A stretch of 64,000 nt of DNA from Phycisphaerales bacterium (GCA_016716475.1 JADJWG010000004.1:868001-932000), one strand, 5' to 3'. Shown: positions 26,551 to 36,176, numbered from the stretch's first letter. Program-made: numbers and translations. The notes: generated from the letters alone by a model not told the origin.

Positions 26551-28452
26551 TCAGCGTGCTGGTGCCGACGCCGGCGCTGCGGCCGGCGCGGTTGTGGGCT
26601 GCGTCACCGGCGCTGCGGGTGGCAGGGGTGGCGACAGCCCTTCCCACGGCCGTAGTTCGGCCGTCGGCGGCAATACCACGACGGAAAAGAGCACCGGACC
26701 GGGTGGCACGTCTTTGGGCGCTTCGGCGGATCTCGCACCGGGCGCGCGCGCGTCGCTGGCGGAGGTCAGGAAAAGCAGATCCAGCAGACGCTGACGCAGC
26801 TCCAGTTCCGCGAGTTGACGTGTGTCGGAGGAAACGTCATCCGCAGGAGTAACGGCGGGTACCGGAGCGCGCTCTGCAACGGTTGCTGGCTGCGGTTCTG
26901 CGGCGCTGGGCACTTCATCGGTGGCGGGTTGCGTAGTGGCGGTGCCAGCGGCACGCTCGCGGGCTTGCTGTTCGGCAATGCGTAGTAGCATGTCGAGTAG
27001 CACACGCTCGAGTTCCGCCTCTTCATCGTAGAGCTCACGCAGACGCCGATCGGGGCGGCCACGGCCAGCGGGCCTCGCTTCCGGCAGTACGGATTCTTCC
27101 CGCGGCTCAGTCTGCTCCCGCCTGGGCGCCGGGGCGGCAACCGCGTTGCCCCGCATGCCCCCCCCGGCGGCGGGCCCCGTGGCGGCACGATCACGAGAAG
27201 TACCCGTTGGCGGGTGCGGTCGTGACGCGGTGGGGGGGGGCGTGGTTGCCGGCCGCCCCGTCCTCTCCGTGGCTTTGGGGGTGGGATCTTCCACCTCCTG
27301 CGGTTGCATCCGAGCTCGCAGGCGCTCCAGTTCAAGCACCAGGCCAGATCGGAGCTGGTCCGGGTCGAGCTGCGCGAGGCGCTCGGTTGCGGCGGCACGG
27401 TTGACGGCTGCGGCAACCTGCAGCATCACGTCGGCGTCTGCAGCGCCGAGTCGCGTCTCGAAACGGACGCGCTCGCGCGAATTGGCCGCCAGCAGGGCGG
27501 TCAGGCGGGGCGCCACATCACCGGAGGCCACTCCGTACTGCGCAGTGAGGGTCACCGCTCCCCCTGGCGGAGTGGGCGGTAAAGTGTTTGCCTCAGTAAG
27601 CCCAGAACCCCCGTCCAGATCCAGAAAGCCCCTTAGGACACCTTGGTCCATCCGCCCATTTTCCCACTTGGACAACAGTGCTGCGGTTGCCTCGTACTGT
27701 GCATGGGTTTCCGGCTGGATCACGATGTGAATCACGGGACGGCCGGTTTCGTTCGCGACCAGGATGCCCGCAGAGTCCGACTCCACCGTGGCATCGCCAC
27801 TGACTGGTCCCGCGTGTGAACCGTAGCTTTCGGTCAGCACATCCGCGACAACCTGCTCCCGCGCGAAAGATTCATCGCCACGATCGGGGAGGCGTCCCGC
27901 GGGGGGCGGCAGGGTTGCCGGCGGGAGTTCAGGGTGAATGCCGCTGCGTACCGCGGGTGTGGCCGCCACGGGGGACTCCGGTGGGGCATAACGTTCACCT
28001 TCGGAAGCCCGGCTGAGGGTCACAATCCGGTCCGTGGAAAGGGGTTCGTGAGCCGTCACACCGGGCGGCGAAACGCTCCCCGTGAGTGCGGAAGACTGTG
28101 GGTCAGGTTGCAGGGCGAGGTAGCCGACATAGACGCAGGCGATGAGGATCGCCGCGGCCGACGAATATTGCAGGGCGATCCGCAACGTGCGGTAGCGGTG
28201 TGGAATTGCGTCCGGCAGCAGGACGCGCCGCGCCGCCGCTGCGTGGATGCGCTCTGATAGATCGGCCGGTGCGGGGTGTCGTGGCAGGGCATGCACTGCG
28301 GCGCGCATTGCGCGCAAACCGGCCAGCAAGCCACGGGCCTCTTCGGACTCGGCCAGCCAGTGTTCGACTTCCGCCGAGCGACTGGCCTCGAGTTCTTCGT
28401 CGAGGTAGGCGGACAGGTCGGCCGCGAGTTGTTCATGCTCGCGCGCGGTCAA
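26551..28452 (-). CDS. Anti-sigma-factor-like membrane protein with long Pro/Thr-rich region
   Basis: 633 residues from a TTG with AAGGGA 5 bases upstream, overlapping the sigma-factor gene by 20 bases. The N-terminus (HEQLAADLSAYLDEELEASRS) resembles anti-sigma domains but lacks the HxxxCxxC zinc motif. One membrane helix lies at about 93-114. The remaining ~500 residues should lie outside the membrane; they are rich in Pro, Thr and Arg, low in complexity, and contain acidic helical stretches. Position and N-terminus point to control of the adjacent ECF sigma factor. The very long outer part is unusual and may sense envelope state. Confidence 0.7.
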   Translation of the reverse strand: MTAREHEQLAADLSAYLDEELEASRSAEVEHWLAESEEARGLLAGLRAMRAAVHALPRHPAPADLSERIHAAAARRVLLPDAIPHRYRTLRIALQYSSAAAILIACVYVGYLALQPDPQSSALTGSVSPPGVTAHEPLSTDRIVTLSRASEGERYAPPESPVAATPAVRSGIHPELPPATLPPPAGRLPDRGDESFAREQVVADVLTESYGSHAGPVSGDATVESDSAGILVANETGRPVIHIVIQPETHAQYEATAALLSKWENGRMDQGVLRGFLDLDGGSGLTEANTLPPTPPGGAVTLTAQYGVASGDVAPRLTALLAANSRERVRFETRLGAADADVMLQVAAAVNRAAATERLAQLDPDQLRSGLVLELERLRARMQPQEVEDPTPKATERTGRPATTPPPTASRPHPPTGTSRDRAATGPAAGGGMRGNAVAAPAPRREQTEPREESVLPEARPAGRGRPDRRLRELYDEEAELERVLLDMLLRIAEQQARERAAGTATTQPATDEVPSAAEPQPATVAERAPVPAVTPADDVSSDTRQLAELELRQRLLDLLFLTSASDARAPGARSAEAPKDVPPGPVLFSVVVLPPTAELRPWEGLSPPLPPAAPVTQPTTAPAAAPASAPAR

Positions 28453-29026
28453 CGGTATCCCTTTCCGGGCTGAGCAACTCGCGGAGCTGGAGTCGTCCGC
28501 GGTGGATCCGGCTCTTCACCGTGCCCACCGGAACTTCCAGTACTTCGGCGATGGTTGCGTAGTCCATATCTTCGAGGTCCTTCAGGATCACCGCGGCGCG
28601 AAACTCCGCATCGAGCAGCGCCAGGGCCCCGGCCACCCGGGCTTCGGTTTCCGCCTGCTCCAGGCCACGGGAGACAGCGGTCTGCTCCTCGTCCGCGCGT
28701 GCTGCCCCGCCCGCGCCCAGCAAGGTCGCGGTGCGTCGCAGCGTCTGCCGGCGGTGAGAAAGCGTGAGGTTCATGGCGATCCGAAACAGCCAGGTATAAA
28801 AGTTCGATCGTCCTGCAAACTGGTCCAGGGCCTCCAGTGCTCGCACAAAGGCCGATTGGGTCAGGTCCTGTGCATCGGCGTGGTTGTGACACATCCGATA
28901 ACACGTGTTATAGATGCGCTCCTGGTAACGCTCGACCAGCGTACCGAACGCGGCAGACAGTCCGCGTTGTGCCCGTCGCACCAGCTCGGCGTCGCTGGGT
29001 TCGTTTTCATGCGCGGATCGATTCAC
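28433..29026 (-). CDS. ECF-type RNA polymerase sigma factor
   Basis: 197 residues if started at the GTG at 29026; the frame is open to 29134 and no clear ribosome site settles the start. Region 2 is visible (LVERYQERIYNTCYRM, then DAQDLTQSAFVRALEAL and FYTWLFRIAMNLT), as is region 4 (ILKDLEDMDYATIAEVLEV, PVGTVKSRIHRGRLQLRELL). It redirects RNA polymerase to a dedicated regulon and is coupled to the anti-sigma gene that overlaps its end. Such pairs often control their own promoter. Confidence 0.9.
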   Translation of the reverse strand: MNRSAHENEPSDAELVRRAQRGLSAAFGTLVERYQERIYNTCYRMCHNHADAQDLTQSAFVRALEALDQFAGRSNFYTWLFRIAMNLTLSHRRQTLRRTATLLGAGGAARADEEQTAVSRGLEQAETEARVAGALALLDAEFRAAVILKDLEDMDYATIAEVLEVPVGTVKSRIHRGRLQLRELLSPERDTVDRARA

Positions 29027-29202
29027 AGCGATTTGTCTGCTGACTGCACCCGTTTGGACGCCACCCGGCCCGCAAAGTTCCCGGCACCTGGCAGCGCAGG
29101 GATGGGAAAATTGCGCCGGGCCCACCGCTGCCACGCTGACGGCGGTGCCCAGGCATGATATCCGATCCGGGTGTGCGTGTCGGGGCAGGGTTTCGGGAGC
29201 GA

Positions 29203-29673
29203 TTACAGGACTTTTTCGGCCGGAATGCGCTCGCCGAACAACAGCTCGGCAAGCGCGCAGAGGCGTTCGCGCCGTGCGGCGTCGAGTCCGTTGCGGTTCG
29301 CGGTGCGCAGCGCGTGCTCGAAGTTGGCCGGAGTCAGGAGCAAGCTGGCTGGCTCGTTCAGGCGGCAGTGGCTCACCAGCACGCGAACATCGTCGGCCTC
29401 CGCGCGCGTGAGTTGCAGTTTGTCGAGGGCCTCGGCGAGGAAGTCGCGTGGTCGGTCAATGGGGCGACGGCGGCGCTCCGCGCGCTTTGCGATCAGACCC
29501 ATGAACCAGAGCGTGCCGGCAAGTGCCAGCCCGGCGACGAACAGCCAGAACAGGTCGACCTGGGGTGGGCGTTCGTTGGTTAGTCCCTGGCGAATCGCCT
29601 GCAGGCGGCTGATGCGTTCACCGTCCACCGGCAAAGTTGCGAGCAGTGACACGGTCCATGCGGGCAGCGTCAT
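29203..29673 (-). CDS. Single-helix membrane protein of unknown function
   Basis: 156 residues. One membrane helix (LFWLFVAGLALAGTLWFMGLI, about 41-61) is followed by a strongly basic stop-transfer segment (AKRAERRRRP) and a cytoplasmic helical domain of about 85 residues. The start overlaps the stop of the HEAT-repeat gene (ATGA), so they are translated together. Family not recognised; the pairing suggests the HEAT protein acts at the membrane with it. Confidence 0.7.
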   Translation of the reverse strand: MTLPAWTVSLLATLPVDGERISRLQAIRQGLTNERPPQVDLFWLFVAGLALAGTLWFMGLIAKRAERRRRPIDRPRDFLAEALDKLQLTRAEADDVRVLVSHCRLNEPASLLLTPANFEHALRTANRNGLDAARRERLCALAELLFGERIPAEKVL

Positions 29674-30821
29674 GATGAGACTCCCGCGGTGCGGCGCCGC
29701 GTGCCCAAGGCGCGTACCTGGCGACCGGTGACATACCAGCGTGCAAAGGTGCGGAGCGGACCGGGCATTACGGCGAGTTGTCCGAGGGTCTGGACGGCGC
29801 CATCGGTCTCGAGTTGCGCGAGGGCGTAGGCCGCGGCGCGGCGAATTTCGGGGTCATCGATCCCCAACCAGCGGCTCAGCACGACGACGCGCTCATCGTC
29901 AGTGAAACCGAGCACCGTGACCCAGCGGGGCACGAGGGCGCGGGCTTCGCGCGGCAGGTCTGCGAGCGCCGGTCCGCCGGCGAACAGCCAGCGCGGGTGT
30001 TTGAGGAGACTGAGTGTCTTGCAGATGCCGGACTCGTCAAGCAGATAGGTGCAGGCGAGCATGGCAAGCAGATGCGTGCGGGTGCTCCAGGTCTGGAGGA
30101 CATCGAGGGCGGCCTGTCGCCAAGTCGGTCGGCGCAATGCAAGCAGCAGAAAAGGGGCCAGTCGTGGATCATCCCAGGTCGGCAGGCGTTTTGTGACGAC
30201 ATAGGCCGCTGGTGAACGGCCCGCCTCGAGCGTCGCCCAGAGGGCTTCACCTAGCTCCGGGGCAAACCAGAGACAGGGCTCGAGCACATCGACCCGATGA
30301 TGCAGGGCAAAGGTTCGCAGGGCTTCGCGCAAGGCGTCCACGATGTGAGCGCGCCGCTCCTGACTGGGCATATCCGGCAGTGGTTTCCGGCCGAAAGTAA
30401 TGCCGGCCGCGATCTCATCCTCGGCGGCCAGGCGCAGTACACTTGCGGCAGCGGCATGCACCGGTTCAGCAGGCGAGCGCAACGTGTCGGCGACGAGATA
30501 TGCCACCTGTGGCAACGGGTGTTCTCGCAGCAGTTCGAGCGCATTCTGCTGTGCGCGGGTGTTGCCGCGCAGGGCGAGTCCGGCGGCTTCAGCCAGAACC
30601 GGTCCGGCATCACGGACCTGCTTCTGGAGGGTCGCGGGGAGCTGGCCGTAGTTGGCGATCAGCGCGGCCCACGAGGTCGACCTGCCACGCTGCAGGAGGA
30701 GGTCGCAGAGGCGTTGCTGATAATGGGGCTCGGCGAACTCCAGGGCCGCCCCAAGCACGCGGTCGGCAGCGCTGCTTGGTTCGATCGCCAGCCAGTCGTA
30801 GAGTGCGTCGATACGATTCAT
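29670..30821 (-). CDS. HEAT-repeat-like helical scaffold protein
   Basis: 383 residues built of repeated helix pairs of about 35 residues, for example QQNALELLREHPLPQVAYLV, DDPRLAPFLLLALRRPTWRQ and DDPEIRRAAAYALAQLETDG. This alpha-solenoid character fits HEAT/PBS-lyase-like repeats used for protein binding. There is no signal peptide. It is the first gene of a two-gene unit with the membrane protein that overlaps it. Precise partner unknown. Confidence 0.7.
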   Translation of the reverse strand: MNRIDALYDWLAIEPSSAADRVLGAALEFAEPHYQQRLCDLLLQRGRSTSWAALIANYGQLPATLQKQVRDAGPVLAEAAGLALRGNTRAQQNALELLREHPLPQVAYLVADTLRSPAEPVHAAAASVLRLAAEDEIAAGITFGRKPLPDMPSQERRAHIVDALREALRTFALHHRVDVLEPCLWFAPELGEALWATLEAGRSPAAYVVTKRLPTWDDPRLAPFLLLALRRPTWRQAALDVLQTWSTRTHLLAMLACTYLLDESGICKTLSLLKHPRWLFAGGPALADLPREARALVPRWVTVLGFTDDERVVVLSRWLGIDDPEIRRAAAYALAQLETDGAVQTLGQLAVMPGPLRTFARWYVTGRQVRALGTRRRTAGVSS

Positions 30822-31185
30822 TCATTGCCCGCGCAGGATTCGCCAAGCGCGCCGTACCCGCGTGCCGCGGGACGATTGCGCCACTGTCATCATCGGCTGG
30901 CGGCAGGTGGGGCTCGACCTACTTAGCCCGTTGTGTGGGGGCCGCGGTACACAGATTCGGATCCTGCGGACGGCCGGCGAACGAGTGGCGGCGAGCGGCT
31001 GGAATATCGGCCGTGGGGTGCCACTTTTTCGGCTACCCAACCGGAGAGTGTGAACATTTCCTACACTTGACCACGGAGGATGGAGACGCGCCGGCAGGCA
31101 CGGAAGGCGTCGCGCTCTCCGCGTCGGCCGGGCGCTGCCCGGGGCGCTGCTTGAGTCCGGAAACCCGCGGAAGGGAGTCACGTCG
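30822..31185. other. 364-bp divergent gap, no gene
   Basis: This lies between the start of the HEAT-repeat gene (minus) and the start at 31186 (plus). No frame has protein-like content on either strand. It should contain the promoters of both flanking genes, but no convincing hexamer pair was found. Confidence 0.4.
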
Positions 31186-31626
31186 ATGAACGACTGGAAA
31201 CGGAACTTCGTGGAACGCCTCGGGCGTGTGCAGTCCCACTGGGCTACGCAATTTGACTCCGCCTTGGATGAGTCCGTGCAGCCCGTTTTCGAGGATCTGC
31301 ATGCATTCCTGCGCGAGAACGGCCTCGTCGCGAGCATGCCGTTGCGGAGCGACGGGCGGCGGTCGTACAAATTTGAACTGGCCGAGGACACGTACCTGCT
31401 GATCATCTTCCGATCGGCGGCCGTGGGCGAGTTCGAATTGAACGCGCAATGGTTTGTGCTGGGGAGCGAGCCGGTGCTGGAGAAGTCGCACGAGCGGGTC
31501 GCAACGCTGAATGCCGCGTGGGCGGAACGCTGCTTCCAGCGGGCACTCGACCGGTTCGTGGAGCTGCTGGGGCGGCCGGTGGCCGACACCGTACCGGCCC
31601 GCGAGGAGCTGGTCGCGGTATCCTAA
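31186..31626 (+). CDS. Hypothetical cytoplasmic protein
   Basis: 146 residues, ATG after GGAAGGGAG. Alpha/beta character with an amphipathic N-terminal helix and a central strand pair (YKFELAEDTYLLIIFR, then FELNAQWFVL). No signal peptide, membrane helix or motif of a known enzyme. It resembles in size and strand pattern small proteins of bacterial secretion-chaperone-like folds, but this is only an impression. It lies 89 bases before the phenylalanine hydroxylase gene and could be cotranscribed. Confidence 0.65.
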   Translation: MNDWKRNFVERLGRVQSHWATQFDSALDESVQPVFEDLHAFLRENGLVASMPLRSDGRRSYKFELAEDTYLLIIFRSAAVGEFELNAQWFVLGSEPVLEKSHERVATLNAAWAERCFQRALDRFVELLGRPVADTVPAREELVAVS

Positions 31627-31715
31627 GCGCTGGGGTACAGGGCTCCTCGACCGGTGGTGGTAGCCGCCTTCCGGGCTGTCCGGCTAGAATCCGGGCGGCT
31701 CGAAAGGAGGCACCC

Positions 31716-32630
31716 ATGCCGACCACTTCGCTGGGCCTGACCACGACCCGGGCACCGTTCATCGAGCAGGCCCGGGCCTCCGATCAGCTCTTTATCACGC
31801 AACCGTACGAGCTGTACAGCGAAGATAACCATGCCACCTGGCAACGGCTGTACGCGCGTTTGCGACCGCGTTGGGAACGCTATGCCAACGCGCGCTTTCT
31901 CCAGGGGATCGAGAATCTGGCGCTGGACCCCGAACGCGTCCCGCGGCTCGAGGACATCAACCGTTTCCTGAGTCCGCTGAGCGGCTTCACCGCAAAGGCC
32001 GTGAGCGGCTACGTGCCCGCTTACCAGTTCTTCGATTGCCTGCGGTGCCGGGCGTTTCCGACCACGATTACGATCCGCGACGGCGCGACCCTCGATTATC
32101 TGCCCGAGCCGGACATCTTCCACGACGTCGCCGGCCATGTGCCCATGCACACGGACGCGGTCTTCGCCGATGTGCTGGTCCGGTTTGGCGAGGTGGCGCG
32201 GCGGGCGGCAGAGCTGGCGCGCGAAATCCGCGATGAGCACGAACGCACACGGGTCGTCGAGAGCAAGATCAAGGCGATGGCGCGTTTTTTCTGGTTCACC
32301 GTGGAGTTCGGTCTGATGCGCGACCGTGGCGGCTTGCGGGCTTACGGCAGCGGGCTGCTGAGTTCGTTCGGTGAATTGGAGCACTGCATCGAGTCGCCGG
32401 TCGTGCAGCGTTACCCTTTCCAGCTCGAGTGGGTGGTGAACCAGTACTTCGAGATCAACCATTACCAGCCGTTGCTGTTCATTGTCGATTCGTTTGACCA
32501 TCTCTTCTCCCAGGTTGACGAGCTGGAGCGCTGGTTGCTGGACAGTCGGCTCAGCAATGTCAGCCCCGGCGAACCGCACGTGGACGAGGCCGACCTCCAG
32601 TCGTTCCTGCATGCGCAGCTCGATGGGTAA
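31716..32630 (+). CDS. phhA: Phenylalanine 4-monooxygenase
   Basis: 304 residues from the ATG at 31716, with a perfect AAAGGAGG upstream. The aromatic amino acid hydroxylase fold is clear: GYVPAYQFFDCLRCRAFP, the iron ligands in PDIFHDVAGHVPMH (two His) and FTVEFGL (Glu), and YGSGLLSSFGE. It uses tetrahydropterin and O2 to hydroxylate phenylalanine to tyrosine in the cytoplasm. It lacks the eukaryotic regulatory ACT domain, as bacterial enzymes do. A glycosyltransferase gene follows 64 bases later, and an aromatic amino acid decarboxylase lies nearby. Confidence 0.92.
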   Translation: MPTTSLGLTTTRAPFIEQARASDQLFITQPYELYSEDNHATWQRLYARLRPRWERYANARFLQGIENLALDPERVPRLEDINRFLSPLSGFTAKAVSGYVPAYQFFDCLRCRAFPTTITIRDGATLDYLPEPDIFHDVAGHVPMHTDAVFADVLVRFGEVARRAAELAREIRDEHERTRVVESKIKAMARFFWFTVEFGLMRDRGGLRAYGSGLLSSFGELEHCIESPVVQRYPFQLEWVVNQYFEINHYQPLLFIVDSFDHLFSQVDELERWLLDSRLSNVSPGEPHVDEADLQSFLHAQLDG

Positions 32631-32694
32631 GCGCGTGGCATGACGTGGCGCTTGCGGGCGGGTACCATTCGCGCCCGAGTTCCACGGGATCACC

Positions 32695-33861
32695 ATGACC
32701 ACTGCTACCCCTGCCGATTCGCCGGTCCTCGTCTCACTGGCGGCGGTGACGTGGGATTTTCGGCTGGTCGGGCGCACGCGCATGCTCACCGAGGCGTGGC
32801 TGGCGGCTGGCGAGCCGACGTGCTTTGTGCAGGTGCCATCGCTGCGGACCGGGTGGGAACGCCTGCGGGACCGGCTGCGTGGTGCCGCTCTTCCGCACGT
32901 CGTACGGCCGTGGCCGACTTTTCCGGCGCGGTGGTGGCAGCGCATCGGTGCGCGCGGTGTCGGGGCCGCGGCGCGGGCGGCGGGCCGCGAGTTGCGGCGT
33001 CAGCTCGAGCGCAAACTGGACTTGCGCGCCGCGGTCGCCTTGGTGGTCACGCCGGGATGGGAACCCTGGCTCGATATGTTGCCGTTCGGACGGGTGGTGT
33101 ACGACTGCATTGATGACCTCGCCGTACACGTGCCACGGAAGGAGTTGGCGCCACAATTCGCAGCGTGGGAGCGGGCCCTCGTGGCGCGGTCGAGCGGCGG
33201 GGTTGTCGTCGCGGAGCGCCTGGGCACGCGGCTTCGGGCCCAGCGTCCGGAACTTCCGCTGGCCACGATCCGTAACGGTGTGGATGCGGCGCTGTTTGCG
33301 GAGCGTGCGGCAGCGCTGCCGCGGCCGGTGGACGTGCCCGCGGATCGTAGCGTGGTTGGGTTTGTGGGAGCGCTGTACGAGTGGATCGACTGGGAGATGA
33401 TCCGGGTGGTGGCGCACGCGCTGCCGGACGTCGCGTTTGTGCTGATCGGGCCGGAGGACGGGCGCGGCTCCCCCCACGTACTGGCGAGCCTCCCGAACGT
33501 ACACCTGCTCGGACCGCGACCCTACGCGCAGGTACCGGCGTACATGGCGGCCTTCACGGCCGGTTGGGTGCCGTTCCTACAGGATGAAATCGGTGCGGCC
33601 GCGAACCCGGTGAAGATCTACGAGTACTTCGCGGTGGGTTGTCCCGTGGTGACGACGCCGGTGGCCGATACCGAACTGTTCGGAGATCTGGCGGTGGTCG
33701 TGCGGACGCCGGAGGAAGCGGTGGCGGCGCTGCGGACCGTGCTTTTGGAAGGGGCTGCCCGGGCGAGTGAACGGCGCGCGTTCGCGCGAGCCAACGACTG
33801 GAGCGTGCGGGCTCGGGAGTATGTAGCGTTCGTGCGAACGATCGGAAAGGGCAGTGCCTAG
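32695..33861 (+). CDS. Glycosyltransferase, GT-B fold
   Basis: 388 residues. A GT-B type transferase: N-terminal VTWDFRLVGRTRML, an interdomain region with VYDCIDDL and IRNGVDAALF, and a C-terminal donor domain VGFVGALYEWIDWEM...FVLIGPEDG with the late acidic motif NPVKIYEYFAVGCPVVTTP. DCIDD/NGVD patterns are common in transferases of exopolysaccharide loci. It would add a sugar to a glycan intermediate at the cytoplasmic membrane face. It is convergent with a second glycosyltransferase. Confidence 0.85.
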   Translation: MTTATPADSPVLVSLAAVTWDFRLVGRTRMLTEAWLAAGEPTCFVQVPSLRTGWERLRDRLRGAALPHVVRPWPTFPARWWQRIGARGVGAAARAAGRELRRQLERKLDLRAAVALVVTPGWEPWLDMLPFGRVVYDCIDDLAVHVPRKELAPQFAAWERALVARSSGGVVVAERLGTRLRAQRPELPLATIRNGVDAALFAERAAALPRPVDVPADRSVVGFVGALYEWIDWEMIRVVAHALPDVAFVLIGPEDGRGSPHVLASLPNVHLLGPRPYAQVPAYMAAFTAGWVPFLQDEIGAAANPVKIYEYFAVGCPVVTTPVADTELFGDLAVVVRTPEEAVAALRTVLLEGAARASERRAFARANDWSVRAREYVAFVRTIGKGSA

Positions 33862-33910
33862 GTCGCACTCGTCCGGGCAGGGCTTCCCGCGGGGGGGTAA
33901 GAGGTGAGTA

Positions 33911-35014
33911 TCAGCACTGGCGTGTGTTACGGATCGCGAGCTCGTACCCTTCGATCGTGCGCGTCGCCGCGGCCTCCCAGGTGAACTCTTCTGCGATACG
34001 CGATGCGAGGCGCGGCTCCGGGCCCGTGGCGAGCGCGGCGCGCACCGCCGCAGCGATGCTCTGCACATCGCCCGGTTCGGCATAATGCGCCTGCCCAGCG
34101 AAGTATTCCCGCGTACTGCCGCCGGGAGTGACCACCAGCGCGCAGCCGCACAGGCCGGCTTCCAGACTCGCGAGCCCCGGGGTTTCGTACCAGCTTACGC
34201 ACGCATGCACGGTGGCGCGCTCGTAGAATCCGCGCAAGGCCTCTGCCGGCTGGGCAGGCACAAAGCGCACGTGCGCGGGGGCCACGCGGCGGCACGCGTC
34301 GTAGTATCCTTGGCTGTAGCGGCCGGGCTGGCCTACGAAAGTGAGTGGTATCTGCGTGTCCGCCAGCGCGTGCAGCAGAGCGAGCTGGTTCTTACGCGGC
34401 TCAATACGACCAATGCAGACCACCCCACTCCGCACGCCGGGGTTGCGCGGCAGGCCGAAGAGGTCCGCATCGGCGGCATTGGGCACGGGTACGACGGGAC
34501 GCACCGTCCCGAAGCGGTCCGCGATCACATCCGCCTCGGTGCGGCTGTTGGGCAACAGCACGGCCATCGATTGCAAGAGCGCTACGGCCCGCTGCCGGAA
34601 GCTGAATCGCCCGGGGGTCCAGGTGGGCATGCGCCGCTGCTCGCAGCAGTGCAGCAGGTAGCGCTGGAACAGGCGCAGGTCCTGGTAACGGGAGCTGCCG
34701 ACCCGCCTTGCGAGCCAACCCTGAACGCCCACCCGGGCTTGACGGTCGAACTCGTCACAGGGCCAGTAGATTGTGCTGAGCACGGCGGGCAGACCGGCCG
34801 CGGCAAGCCGGGCGGAATGCTCGGTGTTCTCCCAGAGCCGATCGAGGTGGAAGAGATGGGCGACATCGAAACCACCCAGGTCTTGGGGGCAGGTGTCGGC
34901 GAATTCGACCTCGACGCCGCGAGTGCGAACCGCGGCGGCCGTCTTCAGAATCTGGGTGGTGTCCCCGCCGGGGTGCTGGGTGAGGTTGCGTCGCACGAGC
35001 CAGAGCGCGCGCAT
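33911..35014 (-). CDS. Glycosyltransferase family 4-like
   Basis: 367 residues starting one base after the stop of the 2-epimerase gene. An N-terminal domain with GGDTTQILKTAAAVRTRG is followed by VPNAADADLF and the donor-site strand GVVCIGRIEPRKNQLALLHA, then WYETPGLASLEAGLCGCALV, the GT4 motif carrying the conserved Glu that binds the nucleotide sugar. It is the last gene of the decarboxylase-epimerase-transferase operon. The donor could be UDP-ManNAc, made by the preceding enzyme, but this is inferred. Confidence 0.87.
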   Translation of the reverse strand: MRALWLVRRNLTQHPGGDTTQILKTAAAVRTRGVEVEFADTCPQDLGGFDVAHLFHLDRLWENTEHSARLAAAGLPAVLSTIYWPCDEFDRQARVGVQGWLARRVGSSRYQDLRLFQRYLLHCCEQRRMPTWTPGRFSFRQRAVALLQSMAVLLPNSRTEADVIADRFGTVRPVVPVPNAADADLFGLPRNPGVRSGVVCIGRIEPRKNQLALLHALADTQIPLTFVGQPGRYSQGYYDACRRVAPAHVRFVPAQPAEALRGFYERATVHACVSWYETPGLASLEAGLCGCALVVTPGGSTREYFAGQAHYAEPGDVQSIAAAVRAALATGPEPRLASRIAEEFTWEAAATRTIEGYELAIRNTRQC

Positions 35015-35015
35015 G

Positions 35016-36176
35016 TCACTTGGACTCCAGCACGCGTTCACCAGGTGGATCGAAGGCCGCTTGGGTGAGCTGCCCGGTCAGGAGAACTTCGGCGATGCGT
35101 TCGCTCGCGCGGCCGTCTCCATAGACGTTCCGGGGGGTGGCCATCGCGGCATAACTGGCGCTGTCGGGGCGCAGCAGTTCCATGGCCGTGGCGACGATCG
35201 TGTCCGTGTCGGTACCGACGAGTCGTACCGCACCGGCGGCGATGGCCTCCGGCCGTTCGGTTTTTTCGCGCAGGACAAGGACGGGTTTACCGAGGGCGGG
35301 GGCCTCCTCCTGGATGCCGCCAGAGTCGGTGAGCACGAGCTCGGCGCGTTGCAACAGTGCGACGAAAGTGGCGTAATCCTGGGGCGCGACCAGCCGTACG
35401 CGGGGACAGTTGCCCAGCGTCGCGTGGGCGACTTCACGCACCTGCGGGTTAAGATGAACCGGGTAGAGCAGGCAGACATCCGTGTGTTGCTCCGCAATGC
35501 GGCGCAAGGCGGCGCAGATTGCACGGAATGGCGCGCCAAAGCTCTCGCGGCGGTGCGCGGTGACGAGGATGAGCCGGGCCGCGCCAGGATCAAGTTCCGG
35601 CGGCAGCGGGCGCGTCGCGACGCGCCTGGCCATCCAGCGCAGGGCATCGACGACCGTATTGCCCGTCAGGTAGATGCGCTCCGGCCGGATACCCTCGGTG
35701 CGCAGGTTGTCGGCCGCACCACGCGTCGGGACAAAGTGGTCGTCGGCGACCACACCGGTGACGCGCCGCTGTGCCTCCTCCGGGAACGGTGCGCGGCGGT
35801 CATGGGTCCGCAGGCCGGCTTCAACGTGGGCAACCCGCCTGCCCGCGAGAAAGCCCGCCAGCGCCGCCGCCATGACGGTCGTGGTGTCGCCCTGAACGAC
35901 CACGGCGTCGGGCTGTGTGTCGGCCAGCACGGGGTGCAGGGCGAGCAGCAATCGGCCGAGCAACTCGGTGGGGTGCTGCCCCGGTTGCATGACCTGCAGA
36001 TCGAGATCGGGCTGGAGGTCGAACGAGGCGAGGGTCTGGGCGAGCATTTCACGGTGCTGCCCGGTCGAGCAAAGGGTGAGCTGGGCCCCTTCCGGCCGCG
36101 CCCGCAGCGCATGCACCACCGGGGCGAGCTTGATGACCTCTGGCCGCGTGCCGAAAACGATCAGGATACGCTTCAC
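35016..36176 (-). CDS. wecB: UDP-N-acetylglucosamine 2-epimerase, non-hydrolysing
   Basis: 386 residues, normal length. Signature motifs: IVFGTRPEVIKLAPVV, QHREML, VQGDTTTVMAAALA, HVEAGLRT, LVTAHRRESFG and TDSGGIQEEAPALGKPVLVL. It interconverts UDP-GlcNAc and UDP-ManNAc for surface polysaccharide synthesis. Its start overlaps the decarboxylase stop by 4 bases, and its stop is followed at once by a glycosyltransferase start, so the three are cotranslated. Confidence 0.94.
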   Translation of the reverse strand: MKRILIVFGTRPEVIKLAPVVHALRARPEGAQLTLCSTGQHREMLAQTLASFDLQPDLDLQVMQPGQHPTELLGRLLLALHPVLADTQPDAVVVQGDTTTVMAAALAGFLAGRRVAHVEAGLRTHDRRAPFPEEAQRRVTGVVADDHFVPTRGAADNLRTEGIRPERIYLTGNTVVDALRWMARRVATRPLPPELDPGAARLILVTAHRRESFGAPFRAICAALRRIAEQHTDVCLLYPVHLNPQVREVAHATLGNCPRVRLVAPQDYATFVALLQRAELVLTDSGGIQEEAPALGKPVLVLREKTERPEAIAAGAVRLVGTDTDTIVATAMELLRPDSASYAAMATPRNVYGDGRASERIAEVLLTGQLTQAAFDPPGERVLESK

